Shown here: in pieces, positions 9,577-18,647 of the stretch
How the letters are laid out: each line of letters begins with the position of its first letter
Position numbering within the stretch: the first letter of the stretch is position 1
Assembly: GCF_023277745.1 (NCBI RefSeq)
Contig: NZ_CP086322.1
Location: 7,750,001 to 7,814,000 of the forward strand
Length of the DNA stretch: 64,000 nt
Reading direction: 5' to 3'
DNA from: Streptomyces halobius
GTDB taxonomy: Bacteria > Actinomycetota > Actinomycetes > Streptomycetales > Streptomycetaceae
Program-made: the position numbers and the translations under genes
The notes under the pieces: model-generated
Seen by the model: only the letters and a program-made list of their open reading frames with translations
The model's database searches: none
Told to the model about the DNA's origin: nothing

Positions 9577-10731
9577 ATGCAGAAGCGGCAGCAGCCGGGA
9601 CGGCGGACGGTGCTGGGGGCCGCGGCCCTCGGCGCGGGAGCGGCGGTGTTCGGCGGCGCCGGCCACGCGAGCGCGAGCCAGACGAGCGCCGTCGGGCGCG
9701 GGGCGGCGGGCCGGGGGCTGCCGGTGCCGCTGGTCGTCGGCCACCGTGGCGCCGCCGGTTACCGCCCGGAGCACACCTTCGGCTCCTACCAGCTCGCCCT
9801 CGACATGGGCGCGGACATCATCGAGCAGGACCTCGTCCCGACGAAGGACGGGCATCTGGTCTGCCGGCACGAGAACGACATCACCGCGACCACCGATGTC
9901 GCCGACCACCCCGAGTTCGCCGGCCGCAAGACCACCAAGACCGTGGACGGCAAGGACCTCACCGGCTGGTTCACCGAGGACTTCACGCTCGCCGAGCTGA
10001 AGACGCTGCGCGCCACGGAGCGCATCCCCGACGTCCGGCAGCGCAACACCCTCTACAACGGCCGCTGGCAGATCCCCACCTTCGACGAGGTCCTGCGCTG
10101 GGCCGAGCGCGAGGGCGAAAAGCGCGGCCGCCCGGTGTGGCTCTACATCGAGACCAAGCACCCCACCTACTTCCGCAAGCTCGGCCTCGGCCTGGAGGAG
10201 CGGCTGGCGAAGGCGCTGCGCGCCCACGGCCGGCACCGGAAGGGCGCCCCGAACTTCCTGCAGTCCTTCGAGCCCAGCAGCATCCAGCGGCTCGGCGAGC
10301 TGGGCCTGCGCTGCCCCAAGGTCGTCCTGCTCGACGAGCCGAGCGTCCGGCCCTGGGACTTTGTCGAGGCCGGTGACACGCGCACCACGGCCGATCTGCT
10401 CAAGCCCGAGGGCCTGGAGTGGATCGTTGGCTTCGCCGACGGCATCGGTCCCTGGCTGCCGCAGGTCATCGCGCAGGACGAGAGCGGCAAGCTCGGTGAG
10501 CCCACCACGCTCGTCCGCGACGCGCACGCCGAGGGGCTGGCCGTTCACCCGTACACCATGCGGAACGAGAACAGCTTCCTGCCGCTCGACTTCCAGGTCG
10601 GCAAGGACCCCGACGCCTACGGTGACGTCTTCGGCGCCCTGAAGGCGTACTTCGCCACCGGCATCGACGGCATCTTCTCCGACAACCCGGACACCGCGCT
10701 GCTCGCGGCCGCGGACTTCCGCAAGGGCTGA
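9577..10731 (+). CDS. glpQ: Tat-exported glycerophosphodiester phosphodiesterase
   Basis: A 384-aa enzyme that cleaves glycerophosphodiesters (from phospholipid or teichoic acid breakdown) to glycerol-3-phosphate and an alcohol. A Tat signal GRRTVLGAAALGAG (RR at 9-10) ends near ASA. The GDPD domain begins with VGHRGAAGYRPEHT (H56, E65) and holds EQDLVPTKDGHLVCRHE (E83, D85, H98). AAGGAG at 9564-9569 lies 7 bases before the ATG, which fixes the start. As a secreted lipid and phosphate scavenger it pairs logically with the nearby secreted nucleotidase, although the two are not in one operon. Confidence 0.95.
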   Translation: MQKRQQPGRRTVLGAAALGAGAAVFGGAGHASASQTSAVGRGAAGRGLPVPLVVGHRGAAGYRPEHTFGSYQLALDMGADIIEQDLVPTKDGHLVCRHENDITATTDVADHPEFAGRKTTKTVDGKDLTGWFTEDFTLAELKTLRATERIPDVRQRNTLYNGRWQIPTFDEVLRWAEREGEKRGRPVWLYIETKHPTYFRKLGLGLEERLAKALRAHGRHRKGAPNFLQSFEPSSIQRLGELGLRCPKVVLLDEPSVRPWDFVEAGDTRTTADLLKPEGLEWIVGFADGIGPWLPQVIAQDESGKLGEPTTLVRDAHAEGLAVHPYTMRNENSFLPLDFQVGKDPDAYGDVFGALKAYFATGIDGIFSDNPDTALLAAADFRKG

Positions 10732-10951
10732 CCGGCCGCCGCTCCCGGCTTCCGGCCCCGGGACCGGCCCCGGCCTCCCCGCATGTCCCGCCAGTGCCTC
10801 CGAGTTGGGAATGTCACAGGGGAGCTCGGGGCCGGTCCGTACGCGTTGTCCGGAATGTCCGCGTGGGATGTCCGCCGTGGAGATTGCCGCTGTCGATTTC
10901 CGGGGACTCCGGAAACACCGAGAGCGAACCGACAAGGGGAGGCATACGCGC

Positions 10952-11470
10952 ATGGGCACCAGCGTGACCATCTCTGCGGCGACCGACCAGGACGCCGAGC
11001 AGATCCTCAAACTCCAGTACCTCTGCTACCAGACGGAGGCCGCGCTGTACGACGACTACGGCATCGAGCCGCTCACCCAGACCCTGGACTCCCTGCGGGC
11101 GGAACTGGGCGAGGGCTGCGTCGTGGTCGCCAGGCTCGGCGAGGAGGTGGTCGGATCGGTGCGCGGCACCGTCGACGCGGCCGGCACCGGCGAGATAGCC
11201 AAGCTCATCGTGCATCCGCGGATGCAGCGGCACGGCCTGGGCGGACGGCTGCTCGACGCGATCGAGGCGCGGCTGGCGGCGGAACGGTCGGCCAAGCGCT
11301 ACCGCCTGCGCACCGGACACCGCAGCGAGGGCAATCTGCGGCTGTACCGCGGCCACGGTTACGCACCGGTCGGGACGGAGCAGATCACCCGCAGGCTGAG
11401 CATGATCACGCTGGAAAAGGCCGCGCTCGAAGAAGACGTGGCCGCCGGGGCGCTCGTCGCGGGGGCGTAG
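10952..11470 (+). CDS. GNAT-family N-acetyltransferase
   Basis: A 172-aa single-domain GNAT. The acetyl-CoA binding motif is in IVHPRMQRHGLGGRLLDAIE (about residues 84-103), and the C-terminal LYRGHGYAPVGTEQITRR gives the usual beta-bulge end. ATG 10952 follows GGGGAGG (10936-10942) at 9 bases. The substrate cannot be inferred. A very strong inverted repeat follows the stop. Confidence 0.88.
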   Translation: MGTSVTISAATDQDAEQILKLQYLCYQTEAALYDDYGIEPLTQTLDSLRAELGEGCVVVARLGEEVVGSVRGTVDAAGTGEIAKLIVHPRMQRHGLGGRLLDAIEARLAAERSAKRYRLRTGHRSEGNLRLYRGHGYAPVGTEQITRRLSMITLEKAALEEDVAAGALVAGA

Positions 11471-11483
11471 CGGAGCGGGTGGG

Positions 11484-11556
11484 GCCCTGCTCTTCACGAG
11501 CTCGGGGGGTCCACGCACGCGCATGGGCCCTCCCCCGAGCTCGTGAAGAGCAGGGC
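11484..11556. terminator. 25-bp perfect inverted repeat, bidirectional terminator and repeat element
   Basis: Left arm 11484-11508 and right arm 11532-11556 are perfectly complementary over 25 bp. The spacer contains TCCACGCACGCGCATGGG. It sits between convergent genes (GNAT on +, membrane protein on -). Its GGGGGG-TCC and CCTCCCCC parts relate it to the repeat at 7794. Confidence 0.9.
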
Positions 11557-11580
11557 AACCCGTCCCATGGCCCTCCCCGG

Positions 11581-12033
11581 TTACGCCGTACGCGACCGGC
11601 GCAGCCAGATCAGCCCGGTGACGGGCAGCAGGACCGGGATGAAGAGATAGCCCTTCCCGTAGTCCGACCACACCGTGGCGTCGGGGAAGGCGGACGACTC
11701 GACAAGCGTCCAGGTGCCGATGCCCAGCACCCCGAGGAGCTCCAGGGCGCAGCAGACGAACGCGGCGATGCGGGCGCCCTCACCGCCGCGTACCAGCGAG
11801 AAGGTGATGAAGCCGTAGACGGCCGCGGAGACCGCCGAGAGGCTGTACGCCAGCGGGGCCAGGTCGAACTGTGCGACGACCTGGAAGGCGGAGCGGGACG
11901 CGGCCGCGACGGTGAAGACGGCGTAGAGGGTGACCAGCAGCCGACCGGGGCCGCTGCCCAGGGAACGCTTCGCGGACGCCGCGGTGCCGTCGGCCGCGGT
12001 GGCCGCCTCCGGGGTCGCCGAGGGCTCAGGCAC
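11581..12033 (-). CDS. small integral membrane protein, unknown function
   Basis: 150 aa. An Ala/Thr-rich N-terminal 30 residues is followed by about four hydrophobic segments (LLVTLYAVFTVAAASRSAF, LAPLAYSLSAVSAAVYGFIT, IAAFVCCALELLGVLGIGT, YLFIPVLLPVTGLIWL). It is not a family I can name. The GTG start overlaps the end of the upstream membrane gene by 8 bases, so the two are translationally coupled and probably act together in the membrane. Confidence 0.8.
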   Translation of the reverse strand: MPEPSATPEAATAADGTAASAKRSLGSGPGRLLVTLYAVFTVAAASRSAFQVVAQFDLAPLAYSLSAVSAAVYGFITFSLVRGGEGARIAAFVCCALELLGVLGIGTWTLVESSAFPDATVWSDYGKGYLFIPVLLPVTGLIWLRRSRTA

Positions 12034-12394
12034 TGCCGCCTCCCCAGATGTCGAAGAGCCGCACTTCCAGCACGGCCAGCACCACGGCGCCCGCCGCGAC
12101 GGTGGCCGAACCCCAGCGGGTGCGCTCCGAGAGCGACATGAACCCGGTCCCGGGGACGCAGACGGCCGCCCCGAGCAGATAGGCCACGAAGATGGCGGTG
12201 CCCTGCTCCGGCGACTGCCCGCGCGCCAACCGCACGACCGCGACGACCAGTTGGACGACGGCGAGCAGCGCCACCACGGCCATGCCGATGAAGTGCCAGT
12301 CCTTCGTCGGCTCGTCGCGGTAGGCGGCGAAGCCGCACCAGGCGGCGAGGGCGAGCGCGGTGACCGCGACCGCGATCGTCAGCGCGTCGATCAT
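12026..12394 (-). CDS. small integral membrane protein, unknown function
   Basis: 122 aa with about four hydrophobic segments, starting MIDALTIAVAVTALALAAW. GGAGGT five bases before the ATG at 12394 fixes the start. It is the first gene of a two-gene operon with the membrane protein ending at 11581 and is divergent from the HAD phosphatase gene, with 134 bases between them. No catalytic motif is seen. Confidence 0.8.
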   Translation of the reverse strand: MIDALTIAVAVTALALAAWCGFAAYRDEPTKDWHFIGMAVVALLAVVQLVVAVVRLARGQSPEQGTAIFVAYLLGAAVCVPGTGFMSLSERTRWGSATVAAGAVVLAVLEVRLFDIWGGGSA

Positions 12395-12528
12395 CGTGAC
12401 CTCCGGGCGGCGGGGCCGCGCGCCGTGGGGTTGTGGAGCATGGGGCGATGCTAATCGGCTTCCGGTGGCCGCCCGCCGTCGGCCCCACCACGGCACATAC
12501 GCCCGTCGAGCACGTACGCTCGTCAAGC

Positions 12529-13176
12529 ATGAACATCTCCGCTGAAGCGCTCCTCTTCGACAATGACGGCACCCTGGTCTCCTCCATCGCGTCCGTCGAC
12601 CGCTGCTGGACGCGGTGGGCGAAGGAGTACGGCGTCACCGCGGAGGACTTCGCGCGGATCCAGCTGCACGGCCGCCCGGCGGTCGAGATCGTCGCCGATC
12701 TGCTGCCCCCGGACCGGATACCCGAGGCGCTGGCCCGGATCGAGCAGCTGGAGGTCGAGGACGTCGCGGGCGGGGTCGTCGCGCTGCCCGGCACCCACGC
12801 GCTGCTGGCGGACCTGCCCGCCGAGCGGTGGGCCGTGGTCACCTCCGCCACCCGACGGTTGGCCGAGGCGCGGCTGGGCGAGGCCGGGGTGCGGCCGAAG
12901 CACCTGATATCCGCCGATGACATCAGCCGTGGCAAGCCCGACCCGGAGCCGTTCCTGCTCGCCGCCGCACGGCTCGGTGTCGACCCGGCCCGCTGCGTCG
13001 TCTTCGAGGACGCGCCGGCCGGGCTGGCCGCGGGCCGCGCGGCCGGGATGACCACCGTGGCGTTGACCACAACGCACCGCGCCGGTGAGCTCCACGCGGA
13101 TGTGGTCGTCCCCGATCTGTCGGCGGTGTCCGGGCAGGCCATCGACGGCACGGTGGAGCTCACCGTCGCGGACTGA
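12529..13176 (+). CDS. HAD-superfamily phosphatase
   Basis: A 215-aa hydrolase of the beta-phosphoglucomutase/sugar-phosphatase type. The nucleophile motif is LLFDNDGTLV (D11, D13), motif II is VVTSATRRL, motif III includes the Lys of RGKPDPEPFLLAA, and motif IV is VVFEDAPAGLAAG. These place it with glycerol-3-phosphate, 2-deoxyglucose-6-phosphate or phosphoglycolate phosphatases. No ribosome binding site precedes the ATG. A TACGCT box 8 bases upstream hints at a leaderless transcript. Confidence 0.9.
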   Translation: MNISAEALLFDNDGTLVSSIASVDRCWTRWAKEYGVTAEDFARIQLHGRPAVEIVADLLPPDRIPEALARIEQLEVEDVAGGVVALPGTHALLADLPAERWAVVTSATRRLAEARLGEAGVRPKHLISADDISRGKPDPEPFLLAAARLGVDPARCVVFEDAPAGLAAGRAAGMTTVALTTTHRAGELHADVVVPDLSAVSGQAIDGTVELTVAD

Positions 13177-13260
13177 TCCGCCGTCCACGGACCGGTCAGC
13201 CCTGTCTGCTATCCGGACGGGTGTGATCGGCCCGTACGCATGTCTGGTTTACTTGCCGCC

Positions 13261-13347
13261 ATGACCACGACGAGCAGCCGCACCCCTGCGACCGAGGCGA
13301 CCACGACGCCCGGTGCTCGTTGCCTGTGTCGAATGTGTGACCGCTGA
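13261..13347 (+). CDS. candidate 28-aa Cys-rich leader peptide before metNIQ
   Basis: The ORF runs from ATG 13261 to TGA 13345-13347. Its second half is GARCLCRMCDR: three Cys and one Met in the last eight residues, after a Thr-rich first half. It lies 234 bases before metN on the same strand. There is no ribosome binding site. TTTACT at 13248-13253 ends 7 bases before the ATG, which fits a leaderless transcript. Cys-rich uORFs are known in Actinobacteria to sense cysteine supply by ribosome-mediated attenuation. Such a role here, for a sulfur amino acid importer, is inference. Confidence 0.5.
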   Translation: MTTTSSRTPATEATTTPGARCLCRMCDR

Positions 13348-13383
13348 GGGCCCCCGCCTGAGCCTCGCGCCCCGAAGCGAGCA

Positions 13384-13421
13384 CCCTCCCCCAAGCTCTG
13401 AAGGGGCAGGGGGACCGCCAT
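13384..13421 (+). repeat. GC-rich palindromic repeat in the metN leader
   Basis: CCCTCCCCCAAGCTCTGAAG followed by GGGCAGGGGGACCGCCAT. TCCCCC can pair with GGGGGA. It resembles the elements at 7794 and 53438 and lies between the Cys-rich mini-ORF and metN, so it could act as a terminator or attenuator hairpin. Confidence 0.5.
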
Positions 13422-13580
13422 GCTGCGCCGTACGTCGGTCCCGACGTCCCGACGCCGACGGCCGCCCCGCGTCACCGGAACCCGGAGCCGGGCCCTGCGC
13501 CCGCCGCCGCTCCCCGTTCCCCTCTGCCGCACTCGCAAGAATGCCCCGTGCCCGGCGGGCGAGCCGCCGAGCACTCGACA

Positions 13581-14672
13581 GTGACGGAATTCCCTGTGAT
13601 CACCACAACGGGCCTGACCAAGGTCTACCGTTCAGGCGACCGCGAAGTCACCGCCCTGGACGGCGTCGATCTGCACGTCCGCGAGGGCGAGGTGTACGGC
13701 GTCCTCGGCCAGAGCGGCGCCGGCAAATCCACCTTGATCCGCTGCCTCAACCTCCTGGAGCGCCCCACCTCCGGCACGGTGACCGTGGCCGGCCAGGATC
13801 TCACCGCGCTGGCCGGCGACCAGAAACGCGCCAATGCCGCGCTGCGCGCCGCCCGCAGCCATATCGGCATGGTCTTCCAGCACTTCAACCTGCTGTCCTC
13901 GCGCACCGTCCAGGACAACGTCGAACTGCCCCTGGAAATCCTCAAGCTCGACCGCTGCGAGCGCGCCCGCAAGGCCCTGGAACTGCTGGACCTGGTCGGC
14001 CTCGCCGACAAGGCCAAGGCGTACCCGGCGCAGCTCTCCGGCGGCCAGAAGCAGCGCGTGGGCATCGCCCGCGCGCTGGCCGGCGACCCCAAGGTGCTGC
14101 TCTCCGACGAGGCCACCAGCGCCCTGGACCCGGAGACCACCCGTTCCATCCTGCAGTTGCTGCGCGACCTCAACCGCCGGCTGGGCCTGACCATCGTCCT
14201 GATCACCCACGAGATGGACGTCGTCAAGACCATCTGCGACTCGGCCGCGCTGATGAAGAACGGCCACGTCGTCGAACAGGGCACCGTCGCCGAACTGCTG
14301 GCCACCCCCGGCTCCGAACTGGCACGGGAGCTGTTCCCGGTCGGCGGCGAGCCCTCGGGCGCGGACCGCACCGTCGTCGACATCACCTTCCACGGCGCGG
14401 CCGCCACCCGCCCGGTGATCTCCGAGCTGGCGCGTACCTACAACATCGACATCTCGATCCTCGGCGCCGCCATGGACACCGTCGGCGGCAAGCAGATCGG
14501 CCGGATGCGGATCGAACTCCCCGGCCGCTTCGAGGAGAACGTGGTGCCCATCGGCTTCCTGCGGGAGCAGGGTCTGCAGGTCGACGTGGCGGACGCGGCA
14601 GACGACGAGCCCGACAACGAACCGGCGGTCCCGGCGCCCGCCGCCGCGCCGCTCAAGGAAGGTGCCAAGTGA
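13581..14672 (+). CDS. metN: methionine ABC importer ATPase MetN
   Basis: About 363 aa. Walker A GQSGAGKS at about 42-49, Q-loop GMVFQHFNLLS, ABC signature LSGGQKQR near 151, Walker B VLLSDEATSALD near 172 and switch-His ITHEMD. The C-terminal NIL domain (RTYNIDISILGAAMDTVGG, about 275-345) is the regulatory methionine-binding domain of MetN. The start is uncertain: GTG 13581 or GTG 13596; homologs usually begin at ITTTGLTKVY. The stop overlaps metI by 4 bases. It powers uptake of methionine, possibly D-methionine or related compounds. Confidence 0.95.
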   Translation: MTEFPVITTTGLTKVYRSGDREVTALDGVDLHVREGEVYGVLGQSGAGKSTLIRCLNLLERPTSGTVTVAGQDLTALAGDQKRANAALRAARSHIGMVFQHFNLLSSRTVQDNVELPLEILKLDRCERARKALELLDLVGLADKAKAYPAQLSGGQKQRVGIARALAGDPKVLLSDEATSALDPETTRSILQLLRDLNRRLGLTIVLITHEMDVVKTICDSAALMKNGHVVEQGTVAELLATPGSELARELFPVGGEPSGADRTVVDITFHGAAATRPVISELARTYNIDISILGAAMDTVGGKQIGRMRIELPGRFEENVVPIGFLREQGLQVDVADAADDEPDNEPAVPAPAAAPLKEGAK

Positions 14673-15415
14673 GCTGGACCGAGATGCGGCCGCTGCTGCT
14701 CGACAACACGCTCGACACCCTCTTCATGGTGTGGTGGTCGGCGTTCTACGCCGTCCTCATCGGCATCCCCGTCGGTGTGCTGCTGCATCTGACCGACCGC
14801 GGCGCCATGCTGCAGAACGTCGTGGTGAACAAGGTCCTCGGCGCGATCGTGAACATCGGACGGTCCTTCCCGTTCCTGATCCTGATCGTGGTGCTGATCC
14901 CCTTCACCCGGCTCGTCGTCGGCGTCTCCATCGGCCCCACCGGCGCCGTCGTCCCGCTCGCCATCGCCGCCATCCCGTTCTTCGCCCGCCTCGTGGAGGC
15001 CGCGCTGCGCGAGGTCGACCACGGCCTCGTGGAGGCCGCCCAGGCGATGGGCGGCGGCACGTGGACCATCGTCTTCAAGGTGCTGCTCCCGCAGGCGCTG
15101 CCCGCGCTGGTCGCGGCCGTCACCACCACCGTCATCACGCTGATCGGCTACTCCGCGATCGCCGGCGCGGTCGGCGGCGGCGGCCTCGGCAACCTGGCCT
15201 ACACCTACGGCTACCAGCAGTACGAGACCTCGCTGATGATCACCACCGTGGTCGAGCTGATCGTCCTGGTCACGCTCGTGCAGCTGCTCGGCGACCTCGT
15301 CGTCCGCCGGCTGGCCGGCCGCGGCAGCCGCGGCACGTCCGTTCGTCGCGTCTTCGGCGGTTCGCGCCGCGTACGGACCGAGGAGCCGGCGCCCGCCACC
15401 AGCGAGGCCGCCTGA
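14669..15415 (+). CDS. metI: methionine ABC importer permease MetI
   Basis: A 248-aa inner-membrane permease with about five helices and the EAA loop (VEAAQAMGGGTWTIVFKVLL) that docks on MetN. IGYSAIAGAVGGGGLGN is the typical MetI helix-loop. The GTG start overlaps the metN stop (GTGA). The Arg-rich cytosolic C-terminal tail of about 35 residues is longer than in E. coli. Confidence 0.95.
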   Translation: MSWTEMRPLLLDNTLDTLFMVWWSAFYAVLIGIPVGVLLHLTDRGAMLQNVVVNKVLGAIVNIGRSFPFLILIVVLIPFTRLVVGVSIGPTGAVVPLAIAAIPFFARLVEAALREVDHGLVEAAQAMGGGTWTIVFKVLLPQALPALVAAVTTTVITLIGYSAIAGAVGGGGLGNLAYTYGYQQYETSLMITTVVELIVLVTLVQLLGDLVVRRLAGRGSRGTSVRRVFGGSRRVRTEEPAPATSEAA

Positions 15416-15518
15416 CCCCCCTGAGCCACACCCGCATCACCCAGGGCCCGGACCCTTTGCCGGGCGTACACCACACACGCGTCAACGAGCCCGTGTGAAC
15501 AAGAAAGAGGCACTCTTC

Positions 15519-16376
15519 GTGCGTAACACCGTCAAGATCGCCGTGGCCGTCGCCGCCGCTTCCGCCGTCGCCCTCGGCGCCGGCGCCTGCAGCGCCCCCT
15601 CCGACGCCATCGCCAGCGGCGACAAGGGCGACAAGAACGCCCCGCTCGTCGTCGCCGCCAGCCCCACTCCGCACGGCGCCATCCTCGACTTCGTCAAGAA
15701 CGAGCTGGCGGACAAGGCGGGCCTGAAGCTGGTCGTCAAGCCGTTCAACGACTACAAGATCCCGAACAAGGTCACCGACGACGGCCAGGTCGACGCCAAC
15801 TTCTTCCAGCACAAGCCGTTCCTCGACACCTTCAACAAGGAGAACGGCACGCACATCGTGCCCGTCGTGAACGTCCTCATCGAGCCGCTCGGCGTCTACT
15901 CCAAGAAGCTCGACAGGCTCTCGGACCTCAAGGCCGGCAGCACCGTCTCCGTTCCCAACGACCCCTCCAACGAGGGCCGGGCACTCAAGCTGCTCGCCGA
16001 CCAGGGCGTGATCACCCTCAAGCCCGGCGTCGGCGCCGACGCCAAGCTGACCGACGTCAAGGACGACAAGGGCGTCAAGCTCACGGAGCTGGAGGCCGCA
16101 CAGACCGCACCCCGCATCGACGATGTCGACGCCGCGATCATCAACGGCAACTTCGCCATCGGCGCCAAGCTCAAGCCCTCCGAGGACGCCCTGGCCCTGG
16201 AGAACGCCAAGGACAACCCCTACGCCAACTTCCTCGCCGTCAAGAAGGGCAACGAGAACGACCCGCGGATCAAGAAGCTCGCCAAGCTCCTGAACTCCGA
16301 CGAGGTCAAGAAGTTCCTGCAGGACACGTACAAGGACGGCTCGGTCATCCCGGCCTTCGGACCCGCGAAGAGCTGA
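15519..16376 (+). CDS. metQ: methionine-binding lipoprotein MetQ
   Basis: A 285-aa solute-binding lipoprotein of the NlpA/MetQ family. It has a signal peptide with Cys after LGAGA, then VVAASPTPHGAILDFVKNEL, DDGQVDANFFQHKPFLDTF and VPNDPSNEGRALKLL, all family hallmarks. AAAGAGG at 15504-15510 supports GTG 15519 over GTG 15495. It is third in the metN-metI-metQ operon, 103 bases after metI, and delivers methionine to MetI at the outer face of the membrane. Confidence 0.95.
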   Translation: MRNTVKIAVAVAAASAVALGAGACSAPSDAIASGDKGDKNAPLVVAASPTPHGAILDFVKNELADKAGLKLVVKPFNDYKIPNKVTDDGQVDANFFQHKPFLDTFNKENGTHIVPVVNVLIEPLGVYSKKLDRLSDLKAGSTVSVPNDPSNEGRALKLLADQGVITLKPGVGADAKLTDVKDDKGVKLTELEAAQTAPRIDDVDAAIINGNFAIGAKLKPSEDALALENAKDNPYANFLAVKKGNENDPRIKKLAKLLNSDEVKKFLQDTYKDGSVIPAFGPAKS

Positions 16377-16400
16377 CGGCCGTTCGACGGCCCCCGTGCC

Positions 16401-16437
16401 GGGGCCCCGGATCCGCGCACCGTGCGGCCGGGGCCCC
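16401..16437 (+). terminator. metNIQ terminator hairpin
   Basis: GGGGCCCCGG (16401-16410) pairs with CCGGGGCCCC (16428-16437), with further pairing of CCGC/GCGG inside the loop. It starts 24 bases after the metQ stop. Confidence 0.7.
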
Positions 16438-16568
16438 CGCGCGTGGCGAACCCGCAGGCAGATGCTGCATGCTGGTGCATTCAAGACGGGTCGGACGACC
16501 CGCGAACTCACGGAGAAACGGCCCGTGACGTCCCGGAACACCATGGTCAACGGCGTGGGAGCAGCGGC

Positions 16569-17204
16569 ATGACATCCACCTTTCCGGACATCTCCATCAG
16601 CACGGACCGGCTGGTGCTGCGCCCCTTCGAAGAGGCCGATGTGCCCGCCCTCACCGAGATGATGACCGACGAACTCGTCACCGCCTGGACCGATCTGCCG
16701 CACCCCTACACCACCGCCGACGCCCGCGCCTGGGCCACCGGCAAGGCCGCCGCGGTCCGTACCGAAGGCCGCGGCATCGCCCTGGCCGTCACCGAATTCC
16801 TCACCCAGCGCCTGGTCGGCGCCCTCCACGTCGACCACACCGACTGGCGGGTGCTCAGCACCGAGATCGGCTATGTCATCGCCCCCTGGGCCCGCGGCGA
16901 GGGCTATGCCGGCGAATCCGTGCTCGCGGTCGCGCACTGGCTCTTCGAGGACCAGAAGTTCGAGCGTATCGAGCTGCGCACCGCCGCCGACAACACCGCC
17001 TCCCACCAGGTCGCCCAGAAGATCGGCTGTATCAGCGAAGGCGTGCTGCGCAACGCCTGGATAGCCCGCAGCCCCACGGAAGACGGCGGCTGGACGGACA
17101 TCCGGACGGATCTGATCGTGTGGAGCCTGCTGCCCGAGGACCTCGACGGGGTCCCCGGCCGCGCGGCGGACGCCAGCGGGTTCGGCTACCCCGAGTGGAA
17201 CTGA
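16569..17204 (+). CDS. GNAT acetyltransferase, RimJ/RimL type
   Basis: 211 aa. It starts as RimJ/RimL-type enzymes do (STDRLVLRPFEEADVPALTE). IGYVIAPWARGEGYAGES holds the acetyl-CoA loop, and ELRTAADNTASHQVAQKIG is the conserved strand-helix. GGGAG lies six bases before ATG 16569. Members acetylate ribosomal protein N-termini, amino acids or antibiotics; the substrate here is unknown. It lies between metNIQ and cobL with no obvious link. Confidence 0.88.
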   Translation: MTSTFPDISISTDRLVLRPFEEADVPALTEMMTDELVTAWTDLPHPYTTADARAWATGKAAAVRTEGRGIALAVTEFLTQRLVGALHVDHTDWRVLSTEIGYVIAPWARGEGYAGESVLAVAHWLFEDQKFERIELRTAADNTASHQVAQKIGCISEGVLRNAWIARSPTEDGGWTDIRTDLIVWSLLPEDLDGVPGRAADASGFGYPEWN

Positions 17205-17342
17205 ACAGGTCTCTCTCCGGTCTGGACCTCCCGAGGTAGTCTCGGCCTGCGCACCTCCGCGACCAGCGCGGACCCTTGTCACAGCACCGCGGAGCCCCCA
17301 CTCGCCCGCGTAACCAACAGCAGCCCCAGGAGACTGACGAGC

Positions 17343-18563
17343 ATGGCCGACCGGGTCACGGTGATCGGATGGGACGGCTCGCCGCTGACCGCCGCCGCCC
17401 GCTCCGCCCTGGGCGCTGCGACGCTGGTGGCCGGCGCCGCCCACCACCTCGCACGGCCCGAGATCCCGCCGAACGCCGAACGCGTCCGGCTCGGCAGCCT
17501 GTCCCTCGCCGCCCGCCGTATCGCCCGGCACCGCGGCTCCGCGGTCGTCCTCGCCGACGGCGACCCCGGCTTCTTCGGCGTCGTACGCACCCTCCGCGCG
17601 CCCGAATTCGGCCTGGAAGTGGAAGTGGTCCCCGCCGTCTCGGCCGTCGCGGCCGCTTTCGCACGGGCCGGCATGCCCTGGGACGACGCCCAGATCGTGG
17701 TCGCCCACAGCCGCGATCTGCGCCGCGCGGTGAACGTCTGCCGCGCCCACACCAAGGTCGCGGTTCTCACCGCACCCGGCGCCGGCCCCACCGAACTCGC
17801 CCTGCTGCTGCGCGGCGTCCACCGCACGTTCGTCATCTGCGAGGAACTGGGTACCGACCGCGAGCAGGTGACAGTCCTCACATCCGACAAGGCCGCCGAC
17901 CACGTCTGGCGCGACCCCAATGTCGTGATTGTCGTGGGTGGTTCGCCCGCCGGCGCCGCGGCCCAGGGGACCGGCTGGATCGCCGCCCACGAGGTGGGAC
18001 ATCCGACCGGCCCGCGCGGCTGGGGACTTCCGGCCCGCGCCTACGGCGGCGCCCTCGACGAGGGCGAGTCCGTCCAGCTGCGGACGGCCCAACTGGCCCG
18101 TATGGGACCGCGAGTGGGCGATCTGGTCTGGGACATCGGCTGCGGCAGCGGCGCCGCCGCCGTGGAGGCGGCGCGGTTCGGCGCCGCGGTCATCGCGGTG
18201 GACGCCGATGACGACGCCTGCGGGCGCACCGCCGCGGTCGCCCGTCGCTACGGCGTACAACTCCAGGTCGTGCACGGGCGCGCGCCGCACATCCTGGAAG
18301 ACCTGCCCGAGCCGGACGTGGTGCGGATCGGCGGCGGGGGAGCGGCGGTCGTTGACGCCTGCGCGGCCCGCCGCCCGGAACGCATCGTGACCCACGCCGC
18401 GACCCGCGACGAGGCCGAATCGATCGGCAAAGCGATGGCCGACGGCGGCTACGACGTCGAGTGCGCGCTCCTGCAGTCCGTCGACCTGGACACCTCGGTC
18501 TGGGTCGAACGCGAACGTTCCGTCGTCTTTCTGCTCAGCGGCTATCGCGTTCCTCACCCGTGA
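17343..18563 (+). CDS. cobL: precorrin-6Y C5,15-methyltransferase (decarboxylating), CbiE-CbiT fusion
   Basis: A 406-aa bifunctional enzyme of aerobic cobalamin synthesis that methylates C-5 and C-15 of precorrin-6B and removes the C-12 acetate carboxyl. The N-terminal half (1 to about 205) is the CbiE tetrapyrrole methylase (VTVIGWDGSPL, VVLADGDPGFFGVV). The C-terminal half (about 225-400) is the CbiT SAM domain (VWDIGCGSGAAAVEAARFG near 262, PDVVRIGGGG). AGGAG at 17328-17332 serves ATG 17343. It lies just upstream of the BluB-CobT fusion and cobA. Confidence 0.95.
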   Translation: MADRVTVIGWDGSPLTAAARSALGAATLVAGAAHHLARPEIPPNAERVRLGSLSLAARRIARHRGSAVVLADGDPGFFGVVRTLRAPEFGLEVEVVPAVSAVAAAFARAGMPWDDAQIVVAHSRDLRRAVNVCRAHTKVAVLTAPGAGPTELALLLRGVHRTFVICEELGTDREQVTVLTSDKAADHVWRDPNVVIVVGGSPAGAAAQGTGWIAAHEVGHPTGPRGWGLPARAYGGALDEGESVQLRTAQLARMGPRVGDLVWDIGCGSGAAAVEAARFGAAVIAVDADDDACGRTAAVARRYGVQLQVVHGRAPHILEDLPEPDVVRIGGGGAAVVDACAARRPERIVTHAATRDEAESIGKAMADGGYDVECALLQSVDLDTSVWVERERSVVFLLSGYRVPHP

Positions 18564-18647
18564 CCGGTACGGCACCCTGCGGAGGGTAGGCTGGCGGATC
18601 GTTGCGCCGCCGTTCCGCGTTCGGCTTCGTGCGCCAATATCCGGAAA

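Noticed and set aside
13348..13580. SAM (S-box) riboswitch for metNIQ
   Set aside because: No S-box core pattern seen; the Cys-rich mini-ORF explains the long leader better.
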